From positions 1 to 64,000 of the forward strand of contig SADC01000402.1 of the NCBI GenBank assembly GCA_004194705.1: a stretch of DNA of 64,000 nt. The letters run 5' to 3'. Positions 41,543-51,979 of the stretch are shown one piece after another. Position 1 is the stretch's first letter, and the number at the start of each line of letters is the position of its first letter. Origin of the DNA: Ditylenchus dipsaci (lineage: Eukaryota; Nematoda; Chromadorea; Rhabditida; Anguinidae). Below the pieces are notes generated by a model. It worked only from the letters and a program-made list of their open reading frames with translations, did not search any database and was not told the DNA's origin. A program made the translations under genes and the position numbers.

Positions 41543-42107
41543 CAGATCTAAGCAGTCGGTTCCGACTTTAGTTATTGACCAAGCATATATGTTTCAGACA
41601 AGCCTGAAGTTTTGAGGACAAATGCATAACCATGACATAAAAGAGTAAAGTAAATAGGGTAAAGAGTAAAGTAAATAAGTAAATAGGGCCACCTTTGACT
41701 GGATCGATTTCACAGTGAATAGCTGCCTCAACCAGAATGTCCACTGTTTCCTCGAAAAAGCATCGCATCAAAGCGCCTACTTCTTGCCTGTTGATCCCTT
41801 GTCGAGTGATTGTCATCAAACCTCCTAGATAAAGGAAGTGGATTATTACAAAGATACACACAATCTAACAAAAATTTACCTTTCGTAGTCATCACATCAC
41901 AACAGCAGAGCCAAATGCATGCTCAACTTCTTGCCCGTCATTCGCTTGCGATTCAACTCAAGTCTCAGCAGCCAAGGACTAGCATTCGTAGGATTGAAGT
42001 AGGGCATTTCCTGGTAAATGCTGAGCCAGTCACGGTCTTCTTCGATGCATCTAAACTGAGAGGGTAACTGCTGTTCCTTCTCTCGGCCAATTTCGCTACA
42101 AAAAAAT
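41543..42107 (-). pseudogene. RPB1: RNA polymerase II largest subunit, three exon fragments
   Basis: Exon A (42,107-41,880): [33 protein letters not shown], then two stops. Exon B (41,824-41,693): [44 protein letters not shown]. Exon C (41,603-41,543): [10 protein letters not shown], a stop, then VGTDCLDL. Introns of 55 and 89 bp with normal borders separate them. In intact RPB1 the SPWLLR block and the LMAITR..GINRQ block are some 200 residues apart, so exons between A and B have been lost. The remainder of this very large protein is absent. Confidence 0.9.
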
Positions 42108-42143
42108 CTGCAAAAATAGGTAGAACAAGGAAAAATAGCTTAC

Positions 42144-42391
42144 CCAGACGTATCTTTCCTGTTTTTCTTTGCTGAAGAGAGGATAAGTGAGATTAAGAAT
42201 CGAATATCACGTAGACTTACCAAGTCCAACGATATTCGCTGCTTTTGCTCTTGCGCAAGCCTTCTCCTTTGCAATTTTCTTTGCAACCCTAGCTTTTATT
42301 GCTGCTGCTGTTGCTTTCGAAGTCCTCGGATGCTAAATTGCTTTGTTGTTTCTTCCCTATGCATCACAGCAGTACGTCTTGTTCGCACCAT
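42144..42391 (-). pseudogene. Two further exon-like blocks upstream of the RPB1 fragments
   Basis: 42,391-42,221 opens with ATG (MVRTRRTAVMHREETTKQFS), becomes Gln-rich and hits a stop; an alternative frame reads a Lys/Ala-rich KARVAKKIAKEKACARAKAA. It ends at a GTAAGT donor. A 28-bp exon (42,171-42,144) between CTTCAG and GTAAGC follows. Splice borders line up with the RPB1 exons downstream, as if one transcript ran from here through H2B. Origin unknown. Confidence 0.4.
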
Positions 42392-43040
42392 TGAGATTTA
42401 CTGAAAACACGAGAAATTTATATTGAAGTAAACGACGGACGAAAACTGCGAAAACACGGTCTTTTCAGTACAATCTTTATACCAAAACATAGCTCATACA
42501 TTCAGCTACCATGAAAGTCAGACCATTTTTGTAAAGTCAGAATTTTAGAAACTAGAGACCGTTTTGAAGCAAACAACTGGCATTTTCTCGAGTGAAAATA
42601 AGGATTTTTGCGTTTTCCATCTAAATTTGCATAAGACACCCTAAATTTGCATTTTTTGCATACGTCCTTGGTACCAAAATGCAGTAAAATTACTCTTCTA
42701 TCAATCCCTAGATTGCTTTTCTCAGAGAAGAATCAATTCAAAGAGCATTCAAGCTTTTTTAAACGACACTCAAATTCTTATTTCGATATTTTTTGAGGAT
42801 AATAAATCAAAATTTTCTAAATTTCGATGGTTTTTGGGTGAGTGATGGCTCTATCGATAGCCAAGATCACAGGGAATCTTACAGTCAGCAAACTTGACAA
42901 AACTTGCTACAAATTATTCATAAATGACTGAAGCAAAGGAAAATGAAAAATTAACATAAAAATTGATAAACTAGGATGAATTTTTGAATTGGCGCAAAAA
43001 TCCCTACTGAACACAAAATTCGAGTTTTGAAACCCGTGAC
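42392..43040. other. Anonymous interior of the nested element
   Basis: AT-rich, no recognisable exon on either strand. Confidence 0.4.
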
Positions 43041-43218
43041 AGGGGAGACCAAGGCAGTTTTTACGTTTTTTTCGAAATTTTCGAAACTGGGTCCCAACCC
43101 CAACAACCAAAAACACCTAAAACAGCAAAACCAGCCAAAATCACACTAAACAACCCAAAACAGCCCAAACCATCCGAGCCCTCCAAAAACTACACCAAAC
43201 AAAAATTTTGCGGGAATT

Positions 43219-43587
43219 TGAATTTTTAGTCTGAACCAACCAAGCAAAGTGGTCGTCCACTTGGATCGAAAAATATTTTTTTTACGTTTTTGGTTCTAAA
43301 ACCAGTTTTCTAGACTAATTCATGCACGCTTAACATGGTTTGACAATGGCAAAATGTCGTTTTCTCAGTTATTTTTTTTATTTTTGGCAAATAATTGATT
43401 TTACCAAAATCAATTATTCCCCAAAACTCAAAAATTCTTTATAAAAAGTGATTTTACCACTTTCAAAACCATGTTCAGCGTGCACGAATTAGTCCAGAAA
43501 ATAGGTTTTGGAACCCAAAAACGTGAAAAAATTTTTTGATCCAAGTCGACGACCACTTGGTTTGGTTGGTTCAGACTAAAAATTTAA
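43219..43587. mobile_element. CCACTTGG-family MITE, copy, inside a larger palindrome
   Basis: AATTTTTAGTCTGAACCAACC and the reverse GGTTGGTTCAGACTAAAAATT delimit it; GTGGTCGTCCACTTGG / GACGACCACTTGG within. Outside it GGTGTTTTTGGTTGTTGGGG-like and TTTTGGGTGGTTTTGGGTG arms pair over 43,040-43,790, capped by ACAGGGGAGACCAAGGCAG and CTGCCTTGGTCCCCTGT. Confidence 0.85.
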
Positions 43588-44099
43588 ATTAAATTAATTA
43601 ATAAATTTAAATTTTTGTTTGGTGATGTTTTGAATGGTTTCTGGTGTGTTTGGTGTTCTGGGTGGTTTGGTGTGATTTTGGGTGGTTTTGGGTGATTTTG
43701 GATGGTTTTCGCTGGTTTGGGGTGGTTAGGACACAATTTCGAAAATTTTGAAAAAACGTAAAAACTGCCTTGGTCCCCTGTTGGTTCGTTGGCCAAATTT
43801 CGTTTCGGCAAATTTCGTATTGGCATATTTCCTTTTGGCGCATTTCGATTTGGCAAATTTCGTTTTGGCAAATTTCGTTTCGGCAAAACATACGTTTGGC
43901 AATTTTCGTTTTTGGCAAGTTTCCCCTAGCCTTCCCTTTCCTGAAGCGGAGCTGACTCCCTTTCCCTGAAGCGGAGCTGACTGGGAAGACACTTGCTTGC
44001 AGGCGAGACTGATGAGCACAATGACGCGTCCACTCCTTCCTTTGATTGAAGACTGGAACCGGAGCTGTTTGGGAGACGACATTTGCTGGAAGACGAGTT

Positions 44100-44895
44100 G
44101 CTTGACTGGTCACTTGCTTCTTGGCAGGCTGCACTTGAGAAGAGGACGCAACTGATTGACTTGATGACTGGTTGCTTAACTTGTTACTGACTTCTTGGCA
44201 TGCTGCATTGGAGAAGCGGACGGCAACTGAGAGACTGACTGACGACCAACAGGCTGCTTGGGTTGTCTAATGCTTGACTTGCGATGAGAGCAGCTGCTGT
44301 TCCAATGCATGAGTCCACAGGTAGAGCACGGCGACGAAGGCTTGCTGCTGTGACTTTTAGAAGGCTGGGGAGGGTCCTGACTACCAGTAGAGCTGAGCTG
44401 TAGCAGGTTGATTCCCTTTGACTGACGGAACTGAGAAGACTGGTGCTTTTCCTCCGATCGCTGTTGATTAAGAGGCATGTCCAAGAATCCTAGTGCGCTA
44501 AGCGCATTGATCCCTAAGAGGTTGATTGAACCATGCTGAGCCACCACAAAAACTTGCTTGACTAAGCGACCATTGGCAGAGAAGGAGGCGATACCATCAC
44601 CGATGAACCTGCAGGTTGACCCATTGTAGAGACGACCCTGCCATTTGCTTCGATAGATTGGAGGGCACCAATTGCTAGATAGGTTTCCTCATTGATTGCT
44701 GTCACTTCTGACCCAGTGTCAAGAGTGAAGAGGACAAACCGGCCATTGACTTGCACTTGCTTCTTGATAAGCTGAGAATGCTGACTTATTTGCTTGATCT
44801 GCACTGATTGCATTTGAAGAAAGTTGACCCGACGGCTTGATTGATTTGAAGACTTGAACTGCTTCTGGAAACTTCTTCTTAGGCTGGCGGAACTG
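44100..44895 (-). pseudogene. Retroviral-type aspartic protease region of the LTR element
   Basis: Reads LIKKQVQVNGRFVLFTLDTG SEVTAI with the DTGS catalytic motif, then, after a frame change near 44,560, NLLGINALSALGFLDM, the alpha-helical G-[KR]-like C-terminal region of the fold, followed by a Ser/Gln/Lys-rich tail including a third Cys/His cluster (CSTCGLMHWNSSCSH). The tail runs into the nested insertion. No reverse transcriptase motif appears after it. Confidence 0.8.
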
Positions 44896-45324
44896 CTAAA
44901 TAGCGTCACACTGCTTGCTGAGGTGACCAATTTCACCGCACTTGTGGCATTCAGCATTCTTGGAACGGCAATCGTCGGACCGATGCATTTGACCACAGCG
45001 GAAGCAGGCACTCGGACGGAACTGAAGCTTTGCTGACTTGATTGATGTATGGACTGTAAGAAGGCTACTGACTTCTTTCCAGATATTTTTTGCTTCGGCA
45101 ATTGTTGAAAGGTAGCTAGCCGAATTTCTTCGAACTTGACTGTATCTCCCTTTTTTGATTCGATGGAGAAGGCGCTTTCGGATAAGCGGCATCTTGATTT
45201 GACTTGGAGAACCCAATAGCAGGAGAAGGCAATTGAACTCTTCCTCTTGCCGAGAGAGCTGAACTTGAATAGAACGGAGCTGACCCTTGAGACGGTCGAC
45301 ATTCGGTTGACAATTCTTCCTCAT
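44896..45324 (-). CDS. Gag nucleocapsid region with two zinc knuckles
   Basis: C-terminal part has CFRCGQMHRSDDC and CHKCGEIGHLSKQC, two consecutive CCHC-type knuckles, preceded by a basic region. It lies between the capsid-like frame and the protease frame, as in Ty3/gypsy gag; frame changes separate the three. Confidence 0.85.
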   Translation of the reverse strand: MRKNCQPNVDRLKGQLRSIQVQLSRQEEEFNCLLLLLGSPSQIKMPLIRKRLLHRIKKGRYSQVRRNSASYLSTIAEAKNIWKEVSSLLTVHTSIKSAKLQFRPSACFRCGQMHRSDDCRSKNAECHKCGEIGHLSKQCDAI

Positions 45325-45363
45325 CTTCGTTGACTAAACGCAGGCAATCGAAGCGGTCCACCA

Positions 45364-45798
45364 CTAGAAGCTAGAATGAGCGAATAGTTTTAATAGACCA
45401 CTAACCGTTTCCTCCATACTGAAGTCGGTCACATCCTTAGGCAGCAGCTCTTGGAGTACTCGGCGCGAGGCTTCGGCAGAGAGCTTGGTCATCAGGAGCT
45501 TCACTTTGGTTGATTCCACCCATGTTCGAGCTGTGCAATCAAGAGAGAATTGGAATCGCTGCATCCAATTTTGGAACTTGTTCGTATCACTGTCATCAGC
45601 TGAAGACTTCCATATCTGGCAATTGTGGCAACGTAGAGATTGAAGGAGCAGGCAGAGAATTGTCCCCATCACCACGATTTTTGCTGCTGAAGGAGAGCCA
45701 CCAATTGTGTGATTGAAGCTTGTTGTTGCGCCATTTGCTGATGATTGCTGTTCCACCATTATATTTTTGAGCTGGTCCATATCCATAGCGACTGCGCC
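45364..45798 (-). CDS. Gag N-terminal region of the LTR element
   Basis: ATG at about 45,789 gives MDMDQLKNIMVEQQSSANGA and continues to FQNWMQRFQFSLDCTARTWV, KLLMTKLSAEASRRVLQELL, ending ..LFAHSSF. The FxxWxxRF and leucine-rich pattern is typical of gypsy-type gag. The ATG is only about 12 bp from the LTR edge; the TTGGCGCAGTCG between is the likely primer-binding site. Confidence 0.75.
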   Translation of the reverse strand, partial: GAVAMDMDQLKNIMVEQQSSANGATTSFNHTIGGSPSAAKIVVMGTILCLLLQSLRCHNCQIWKSSADDSDTNKFQNWMQRFQFSLDCTARTWVESTKVKLLMTKLSAEASRRVLQELLPKDVTDFSMEETVSGLLKLFAHSSF

Positions 45799-45800
45799 AA

Positions 45801-45974
45801 TGTTGTATCCTAGGTGATAGCTAGAGAGAGACGAGAGACACGACTTCTTAATAGCTTTATTCGGACACAAACTGATCTGAACACAGACGTTCAGACCTTT
45901 ATATACTTACACAATAACAGACACGTTTGAATCACCCAAAAACAAAATGGTGATTCAAACACAAGTACACAACA
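45801..45974 (-). repeat. 5' LTR
   Basis: TGTTGTATCCTAGGTGATAGC to CAAGTACACAACA (plus strand). On the minus strand it contains TATATAAAGG and AATAAAGCTATTAAG and is followed by TTGGCGCAGTCG. Confidence 0.92.
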
Positions 45975-46739
45975 GTTTTTATAAAGAATTTATGCTCGTA
46001 TGATGCATTATTGAATATCTTCAGAAGGTTAAATAATAGAACCACACTCTCTATTCGAAACCACGCGCATCTAACAATTTTTGGGTTTGTCGGATAACGA
46101 AATTTGATTGTATATGATTGGTCAGTCAGTATTGAAATTTGAAGTTTTTAGGCTGAACTGAAAACAATTTGTGCATAAGGCTTTTTTCATTCTCTCATCA
46201 CTGGAGGATACACAATTGTTGCCATACTGCCAATCAAAAAACATTTGCTTACACTGCGCCAATAAGTGCGGTGGCATAATTATACGACCACCCTCACTTG
46301 TTGCGAATTTCGGGACTTTTCGAAATAATTCCCCTATTCTACTACCCACCCTTCAAAAAGCGCGTCTGAAAAAACGGTGGTTTTGCGCTTACAGTATCAT
46401 AGTAGCGATATGTTTTGTAAGAAATTTTTCAAAAAAATGTGAAAATTTTCGGCGGGTTGCAAATTTTACGGACGACGATGATTTGATAGTCAAATATCAA
46501 AGTAAATCTAGGAAATGGTTGTTGACCGCTAAATATCTGATTTTTTCTTGAAAATTTTTAATATCAATCCATTTACCAGTTAATGCCACTTTTGAAGCTT
46601 AATTTTTTTTCTACAAAATGACATGTCAGCTTTTTCATAAGAATTGTACGGGCTGAAGAACGGAACGGTTTAAATTGAAAGAAGTGAAAACCTCCCCTAT
46701 TTCTTTAATTTTGAGACATTTACCTTAACTGCTAAACAT
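45975..46739. other. Stretch without recognised gene
   Basis: An open frame at 46,171-46,551 (with CQSKNICLHCANKCG) and its antisense were considered; neither shows a family motif. Repeats of AACCACACTCTCTATT at 46,032. Confidence 0.4.
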
Positions 46740-47541
46740 AATGAAAGCGTACACCTACACCTACACATAACTTGAATGACAATACCCTACACTACACCTA
46801 TCTGTTTGGCATAACTGTACGATAACAGAAACGTTTAAGTGTTAGGACTGTTTTTTGCCGTATGTCGGTACAATAGTTTTATAGTACTGTTTGGCAAACG
46901 TCGTAAGTGTTTCCGCGTACAGTTTGTCCGTCTGTTTTCTATACTGAGATGTCTGGTTGCACACTACTATGTCTTTCTTCAAGACTTTTCTGCATCCTTG
47001 TATATTTTCAGGAACATGTCAGCCCCAAATTCTTCTCCTTCGTTCAATTGGCAAGAAAGATCGAGTGCGCTCGTCGCGATGATATCTGGGCTAAATTCAC
47101 AGTGGAACAAGATATAGACTGGAAAGCAAAGTGGGTTGCGGTGAATAACTAAAGTGGATATCACGTTTTGATTTACTAAATTATGTCTTACTGAGTATTT
47201 TAGATCCTTTCATGTCACAAGAATGAAAAATGAATGAAAAAATGAAGATGAAAAAAACTAAATAAATGCGACACGCGAAATTTGATGGCTGTAACAGTCT
47301 CAATTAAGATGCTTAAAATGTCTAATTCGAACAACAAATTCTGATACAGTTATTTAAATTTTTATTGTAATTTTTAGATGTTTTTTGTATTAGCACTAGC
47401 GCTTGATCTTGGCGTTCAAAACAAGCTATCAAACACTGCTACAATGATGTTAGAAATGAAAAAATTCAGAAGCTTTAAAATAAAACAGTGAAATAAAACA
47501 CTAAATAAACAGAAAAATTTCAGGGTTTTTGGGCCACACTG
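46740..47541. mobile_element. Truncated second copy of the 47.6-kb hAT end plus a MITE fragment
   Basis: 46,745-47,225 matches 47,945-48,435 in the same orientation (for example GAGATGTCTGGTTGCACAC and AACATGTCAGC.CCAAATTCT), both ending at TCACAAGAATG. 47,226-47,541 is the reverse of the right part of the MITE at 51,980-52,368 and ends GCCACACTG-TA. Together with the right flank this makes a broken inverted duplication around the hAT element. Confidence 0.75.
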
Positions 47542-48229
47542 TACTCTTTATAATAAAATCATTTAAAGAGCAGGGTTGGCCAATGGTATAATACGGTAGT
47601 TTTATTAATAAAAGACCGGATATGAAAGTCGGTATTTTAAAAACTGGCTTAGTAATGTTTTTTTGAAAGAGGAGAACAAGTAAAAAAGTGAAAATTAAAA
47701 AAAAAATTCAAAAATTTCAAGTTTTTCGTACGATATCGTATGCACTATTCGCGTATACGCGAATAGTATCTCTTATAGTATTTGGGACGGTGGCGTGTCA
47801 CACATTTTTTTTCGGAGGCCGAAATGAGTCGTGGACAGTGTTTCCGAAAATAACACCTGCCACCTACACATACTCAACAGTATGCCTACACTTGAAACAT
47901 ACCCCACACCTACACCTACACTTGAAACTAATCATACTCTACACCTACACGTACACTTAAAATGAAGCGTACGCCTACCATACACTTGAAATGAAACATA
48001 CCCTACACTACACCTACTTTGGCATACTGTACGATAACAGAACGTTTAAGTGTTAGCGTACTGTTGCCGTACTGTACGGTACAAAGTGTTTATCGTACTG
48101 TTTGGCAAACTGTTCGTTAAGTGTTTAGCGTACAGTTTGTCGTACTGTTTTCTATACTGAGATGTCTGGTTGCACACTACTATGTCTTTCTTCAAGATTT
48201 TTCTGCATCCTTGTATATTTTCAGGAACA

Positions 48230-51063
48230 TGTCAGCGCCAAATTCTTCTCCTCGTTCAATTGGCAAGAAAGATCGAGTGCGCCGTCGCGTGATATCTCTG
48301 GGCTAAACTCACAGTGGAACAAGATATAGATGGAAAGCAAAGTGCGGTTGCGGTGAATGTACTAAGTGGATATCACGTTTTGATTTACTAAATTATGTCT
48401 TACTGAGTATTTAGATCCCTCTCATGTCACAAGAATGTTATTGAGCGCCATTGGAGAACAGTGCACAAGGACAAATCATTGCCTCTCAAAAAACCTGTTC
48501 CAGCTTTGAAGTCAGTGAGAATAGTGCATTAGACTCAAAGTATGTCGCCTGATTTTTTTTTTGTAATGAAATGTTTCGGCTTAGGCTCCAAAAAATTCAG
48601 TTTGCTTTATCGAACGTCATTGCTATACCGTCCATGTCCGTGAAAATTCTTTTGCATCCTCTCGTGCGTGCGCTGTTCCGGTCTCTTAATCCGAATTATG
48701 AGGTTGATTTTTTCGAAAACGTCACCTATATACTTTAAAAAAATTTCAAGCTGCCGAATAGCTTTTCGACTTTGAAAAATCTTTTGATGAATAGACGAGA
48801 ACAAATAACATGCAAAATCAAAAAAGAACTGAGAAATATGACACAAAGATGCTCATTGACATGCGACATTTGGACGGATAAGAGCTTGAAGCATGCTTAC
48901 CTAGGTAGAGCAATGTATCCATTGAGACCGAATGCATGTCATTTTTAGGCGTAACTCTTCATGTTTGTGATGGGAACGGAATATTGCGCTGCGTATTTCT
49001 CGGTCTCTGCGAATTGAATGGGTCTCATACTGGAACTGCGATCCGCCGTGAACTTAACAAGATGCTGGCTGAATATGGGACTCTATGAAAGATGTTTCAA
49101 AGTAATCACCGACGGTGCTAGCAATATGGCAAACGCGTTTAGGGATGTCTGCTCTGGTGAGATACAATTTTTGTGATTTGAAAATATACTGAGGCAGAAG
49201 TTTCAGTGGAAGTAATGATTCAGTACCTGGAGGATTACAATGAGGAAGAAACGGAGAAAACAGACGAAGTTAGTTCAGATTGCAGAAAATTCGTGTTGTC
49301 TATCGAGCAAGATAATTTTCCTTTCTGTACGCATACGCACGACTCTGAACTTAGACTCTGAACCCATTTTCAGATCTGCGTTTGCCATTGCGTGTCAAGC
49401 TTTGCTCATGATATCCAGCTAATATTGTGAAAATGTTCAAAAACTATGTGGTTCCAAACACAGGCTACGAAAAAATGATGATCTCATCGGCCAGTTTAGA
49501 AAATCACATACTGCCATCAAGGTATGTCCATCAAATCTTCTGCCAAATGCAAATTTTGTTTATTGTAGGAACTATCAGATGCTACGGGAAAAATTCTGGT
49601 TATGGGATGTAAAACTCGCTGAGCGTCACAAATAGCTGTCATTCAAAGATTTCTTGAAGTTCAAGAAGATGTTTCAACTATCTCGCTTCAAAAAACTGGA
49701 AAATACTTTCGAAAGCTGATTTGCAGGTTAGATGACTTATGTGGTGACGTAAAATTTAACGAGCTCTCCGTTAAGTTCTACGCAATGTGCATACTCTAAT
49801 GAAAGTTTTTGTGGAAATTCTTCGAAAAATACAGACTGAAAAATATGTCTCTATTTCTTACTGCTATGGATACCTGAAAGCAGTCTACAAATCTCTTGAT
49901 AAATTAGAAGTATTTGATATTTTCTTAATTTTAGTTATTGTATGTGCTTTTTTTAAATGGATCCAGCTTCGATGGAACCAGCAAAAAAGTTTTCGTCTAA
50001 TACTGAACAGTCGATTCGATCGTGTGATGAATTCCCAATCTGCCGATTTTGATCCGATTTACCTCATCGCCACTGTCCTTGATCCGAATAATGCGTGCCG
50101 TCTTAATGAAGATGATTCTGAATCAGCTCTTTGTGCTGTTCAAAACTTAGTAAATTTTTTCTTTGACAAACTTGTTTGGACCAACTTAGTTTAGGTGCAA
50201 GTTGAGCCTGAAACATGTGCGACAGCAGCGATCATCAACTACAGGGTGTCAGAATTACGCGCACATTGCTCTTTCTGTTTATTTTTTATATGTTATCAAT
50301 TTTAATTCGATTTATGCTGTCTGCATGGTATATCTCTTCCTTTTTAATTTTTTTAACGTTTAGATCATGGCTAATATCAAGAATCAAGAGCAGGCAAACC
50401 GACTTTGTGTAAGGAGTTCAAACTTGGTCTAGAAGAGATGTTCCGAATAATCGACAGTTGGCGTTCCTAAAGGTTTTGATTTTTGTCTCAATTTATCCTT
50501 TTTCTTGTCGTTCTTAATGTTTATTGTTGTACAATAAAGATGAATGGGAAGTCTGTGTTATTGATTATTAAAAAGCCCGTAATTCTGGAGATTTCCTCGG
50601 GTTAGGGTCCCGAAAACGGAAATCGACCGGGCAAGGAGCTACCTCGCCAAATTTTTCAAAAAAAGTGCGCGTAATTCTGACGCACCCTGTACAAGATCTT
50701 TTAATGACACACTGGATCAGTTATTGGCGGAAACAGCAGAAGAACAACAGTTTGCTAGAAAGCATAAAGATCCTACAGGTGCAAAGTCTTGGCTGCAGCA
50801 GTTCTTAGTCGTGTTATCAGTGTCAATCCGAATGGAAAATCAAAAATCGATGCTCTCAAGTATTGGAAAAACTTGTTAACAACGGTAATTTTGGCATAAG
50901 ATGGTCAAACAAATTTTTTGCTGGTTTAGGAAGCCAGACCAGTCCTATTCTAGCCATTGAAGTGCTATCCATACCGGCTACAAGCTCACCGATCGAACGG
51001 ATATTTCTCAAGCTGGGCTATCAACCAAGGGTCACAGGAACAAAACCTCATTTGATCTCTTGA
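48230..51063 (+). pseudogene. hAT transposase, degraded, interrupted by a MITE
   Basis: Blocks in order, in several frames: RRDDIWAKFTVEQDIDWKAK (BED-finger-like), LTCDIWTDKSLKHAYLG, SHTGTAIRRELNKMLAEYGL, VITDGASNMANAF (the catalytic TD.a.N block), then, past 49,430, SFKDFLKFKKMFQLSRFKK, FDPIYLIATVLDPNNACRL, and after the MITE at 50,242-50,689, VLSIPATSSPIERIFLKLGY (the C-terminal dimerisation block). Multiple stops and frame changes; not functional as read. Confidence 0.85.
50242..50689. mobile_element. MITE, CAGGGTGTCAGAATTACGCG, TA target
   Basis: TA on each side; CAGGGTGTCAGAATTACGCGC at the left, GCGCGTAATTCTGACGCACCCTG at the right. Inserted into the hAT transposase reading region. The interior is AT-rich and non-coding. 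Confidence 0.88.
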
Positions 51064-51979
51064 ATTCTCAACTGATAATGTATTGTAATTACTTTGTTGA
51101 AGATGTGGATTTGTTTTGAATTGATTTTTGATTATCATGTAGCTGTCATAAAATTTATCCAAATAAACATATTATTGGGTCAAATTATGCGCTTTCTAGA
51201 ATATTACATCATAACTACCTTGTTGCACTGTAGATTTAGCCCAGATTACATCAAGACGTCTTACCCGGTTTTGCATGACAGTCAGTAGAGAGAATAGTTT
51301 GGCGCTGACATATTTCTGAAAAACGAACGAAAATACAGAAAAGATACAAACAGTACAGTACAGTGTAGAAACAGTACGACAAACTGTACGCTAAACACTT
51401 AACGAACAGTTTGCCAAACAGTACGATAAACACTTTGTACCGTACAGTACGGCAAACAGTACGCTAACACTTAAACGTTCTGTTATCGTACAGTATGCCA
51501 AACAGTAGGTGTAGGTGTAGGGTATGTTTCATTTCAAGTGTATGTGTAGGCGTACGCTTCATTTTAAGTGTACGTGTAGGTGTAGAGTATGATTAGTTTC
51601 AAGTGTAGGTGTAGGTGTGGGGTATGTTTCAAGTGTAGGCATACTGTTGAGTATGTGTAGGTGCAGGTGTTATTTCGGAAACACTGTCCACGACTCATTT
51701 CGGCCTCCGAAAAAAAATGTGTGACACGCCACCGTCCCAAATACTATAAAGAGATACTATTCGCGTATACGCGAATAGTGCATACATATCGTACGAAAAA
51801 CTTGAAATTTTTGAATTTTTTTTTAATTTTCACTTTTTTACTTGTTCTCCTCTTCAAAAAAAACATTACTAAGCCAGTTTTAAAATACCGACTTTCCATA
51901 TCCGGTCTTTTATTAATAAACTACCGGTATTAATACCATTGGCCAACCCTGCTCTAAATGCATTTTATTATAAAGAGTA

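Larger units (their letters stand above)
40717..43931 (-). mobile_element. Element with GCCAAAACGAAATTT iteron arms carrying RPB1 and H2B exons, 8-bp TSD
   Basis: Flanked by TTCCCTTT (40,709-40,716; 43,932-43,939). Ends GGCTAGGGGAAACTTGCC and GGCAAGTTTCCCCTAGCC. Each arm has about eight copies of TTTGCCAAAACGAAA or its reverse (40,728-40,850; 43,790-43,920). Inside, all on the minus strand, lie exon pieces of two host genes; a palindrome with a CCACTTGG MITE lies at 43,040-43,790. It is inserted into the retrotransposon body, so it is younger than it. Confidence 0.92.
40327..45974 (-). mobile_element. LTR retrotransposon, gag-protease only, with nested element
   Basis: Two 174-bp LTRs (40,327-40,500 and 45,801-45,974), >90% identical by eye, in the same orientation, TG..CA ends. 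On the minus strand each has TATATAAAG and AATAAAGC. A purine tract (GGGGGAAGG) precedes the 3' LTR. The interior encodes gag, two CCHC knuckles and an aspartic protease, but no reverse transcriptase, RNase H or integrase. Removing the nested 3.2-kb element leaves only about 2.1 kb internal, so it is a non-autonomous derivative. No matching 5-bp target repeat was found. Protease style resembles Ty3/gypsy. Confidence 0.88.
47571..51951 (+). mobile_element. hAT element, ~4.4 kb, CAGGGTTGGCC termini
   Basis: Ends CAGGGTTGGCCAATGG and the complement CCATTGGCCAACCCTG. The arms (47,571-48,170; 51,370-51,951) are mirror images, including TTCGCGTATACGCGAATAG, GTGACACGCCACC, TACACCTACACTTGAAAC and GTACAGTACGGCAAACAG iterons. 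The interior has degenerate hAT transposase exons on the plus strand. Flanks continue the inverted symmetry (ACTCTTTATAATAAAAT), so a simple 8-bp duplication cannot be assigned. Confidence 0.85.

Noticed and set aside
41810..42067. Plus-strand 85-codon frame
   Set aside because: Antisense to the RPB1 exon, which has clear protein homology on the minus strand.
44854..45036. Plus-strand open frame
   Set aside because: Antisense of the gag/protease region of the LTR element.
47688..47960. 90-codon plus-strand frame with YTYT-rich end
   Set aside because: Lies in the hAT left arm over TACACCTACAC repeats; mirrored in the right arm, so not a gene.
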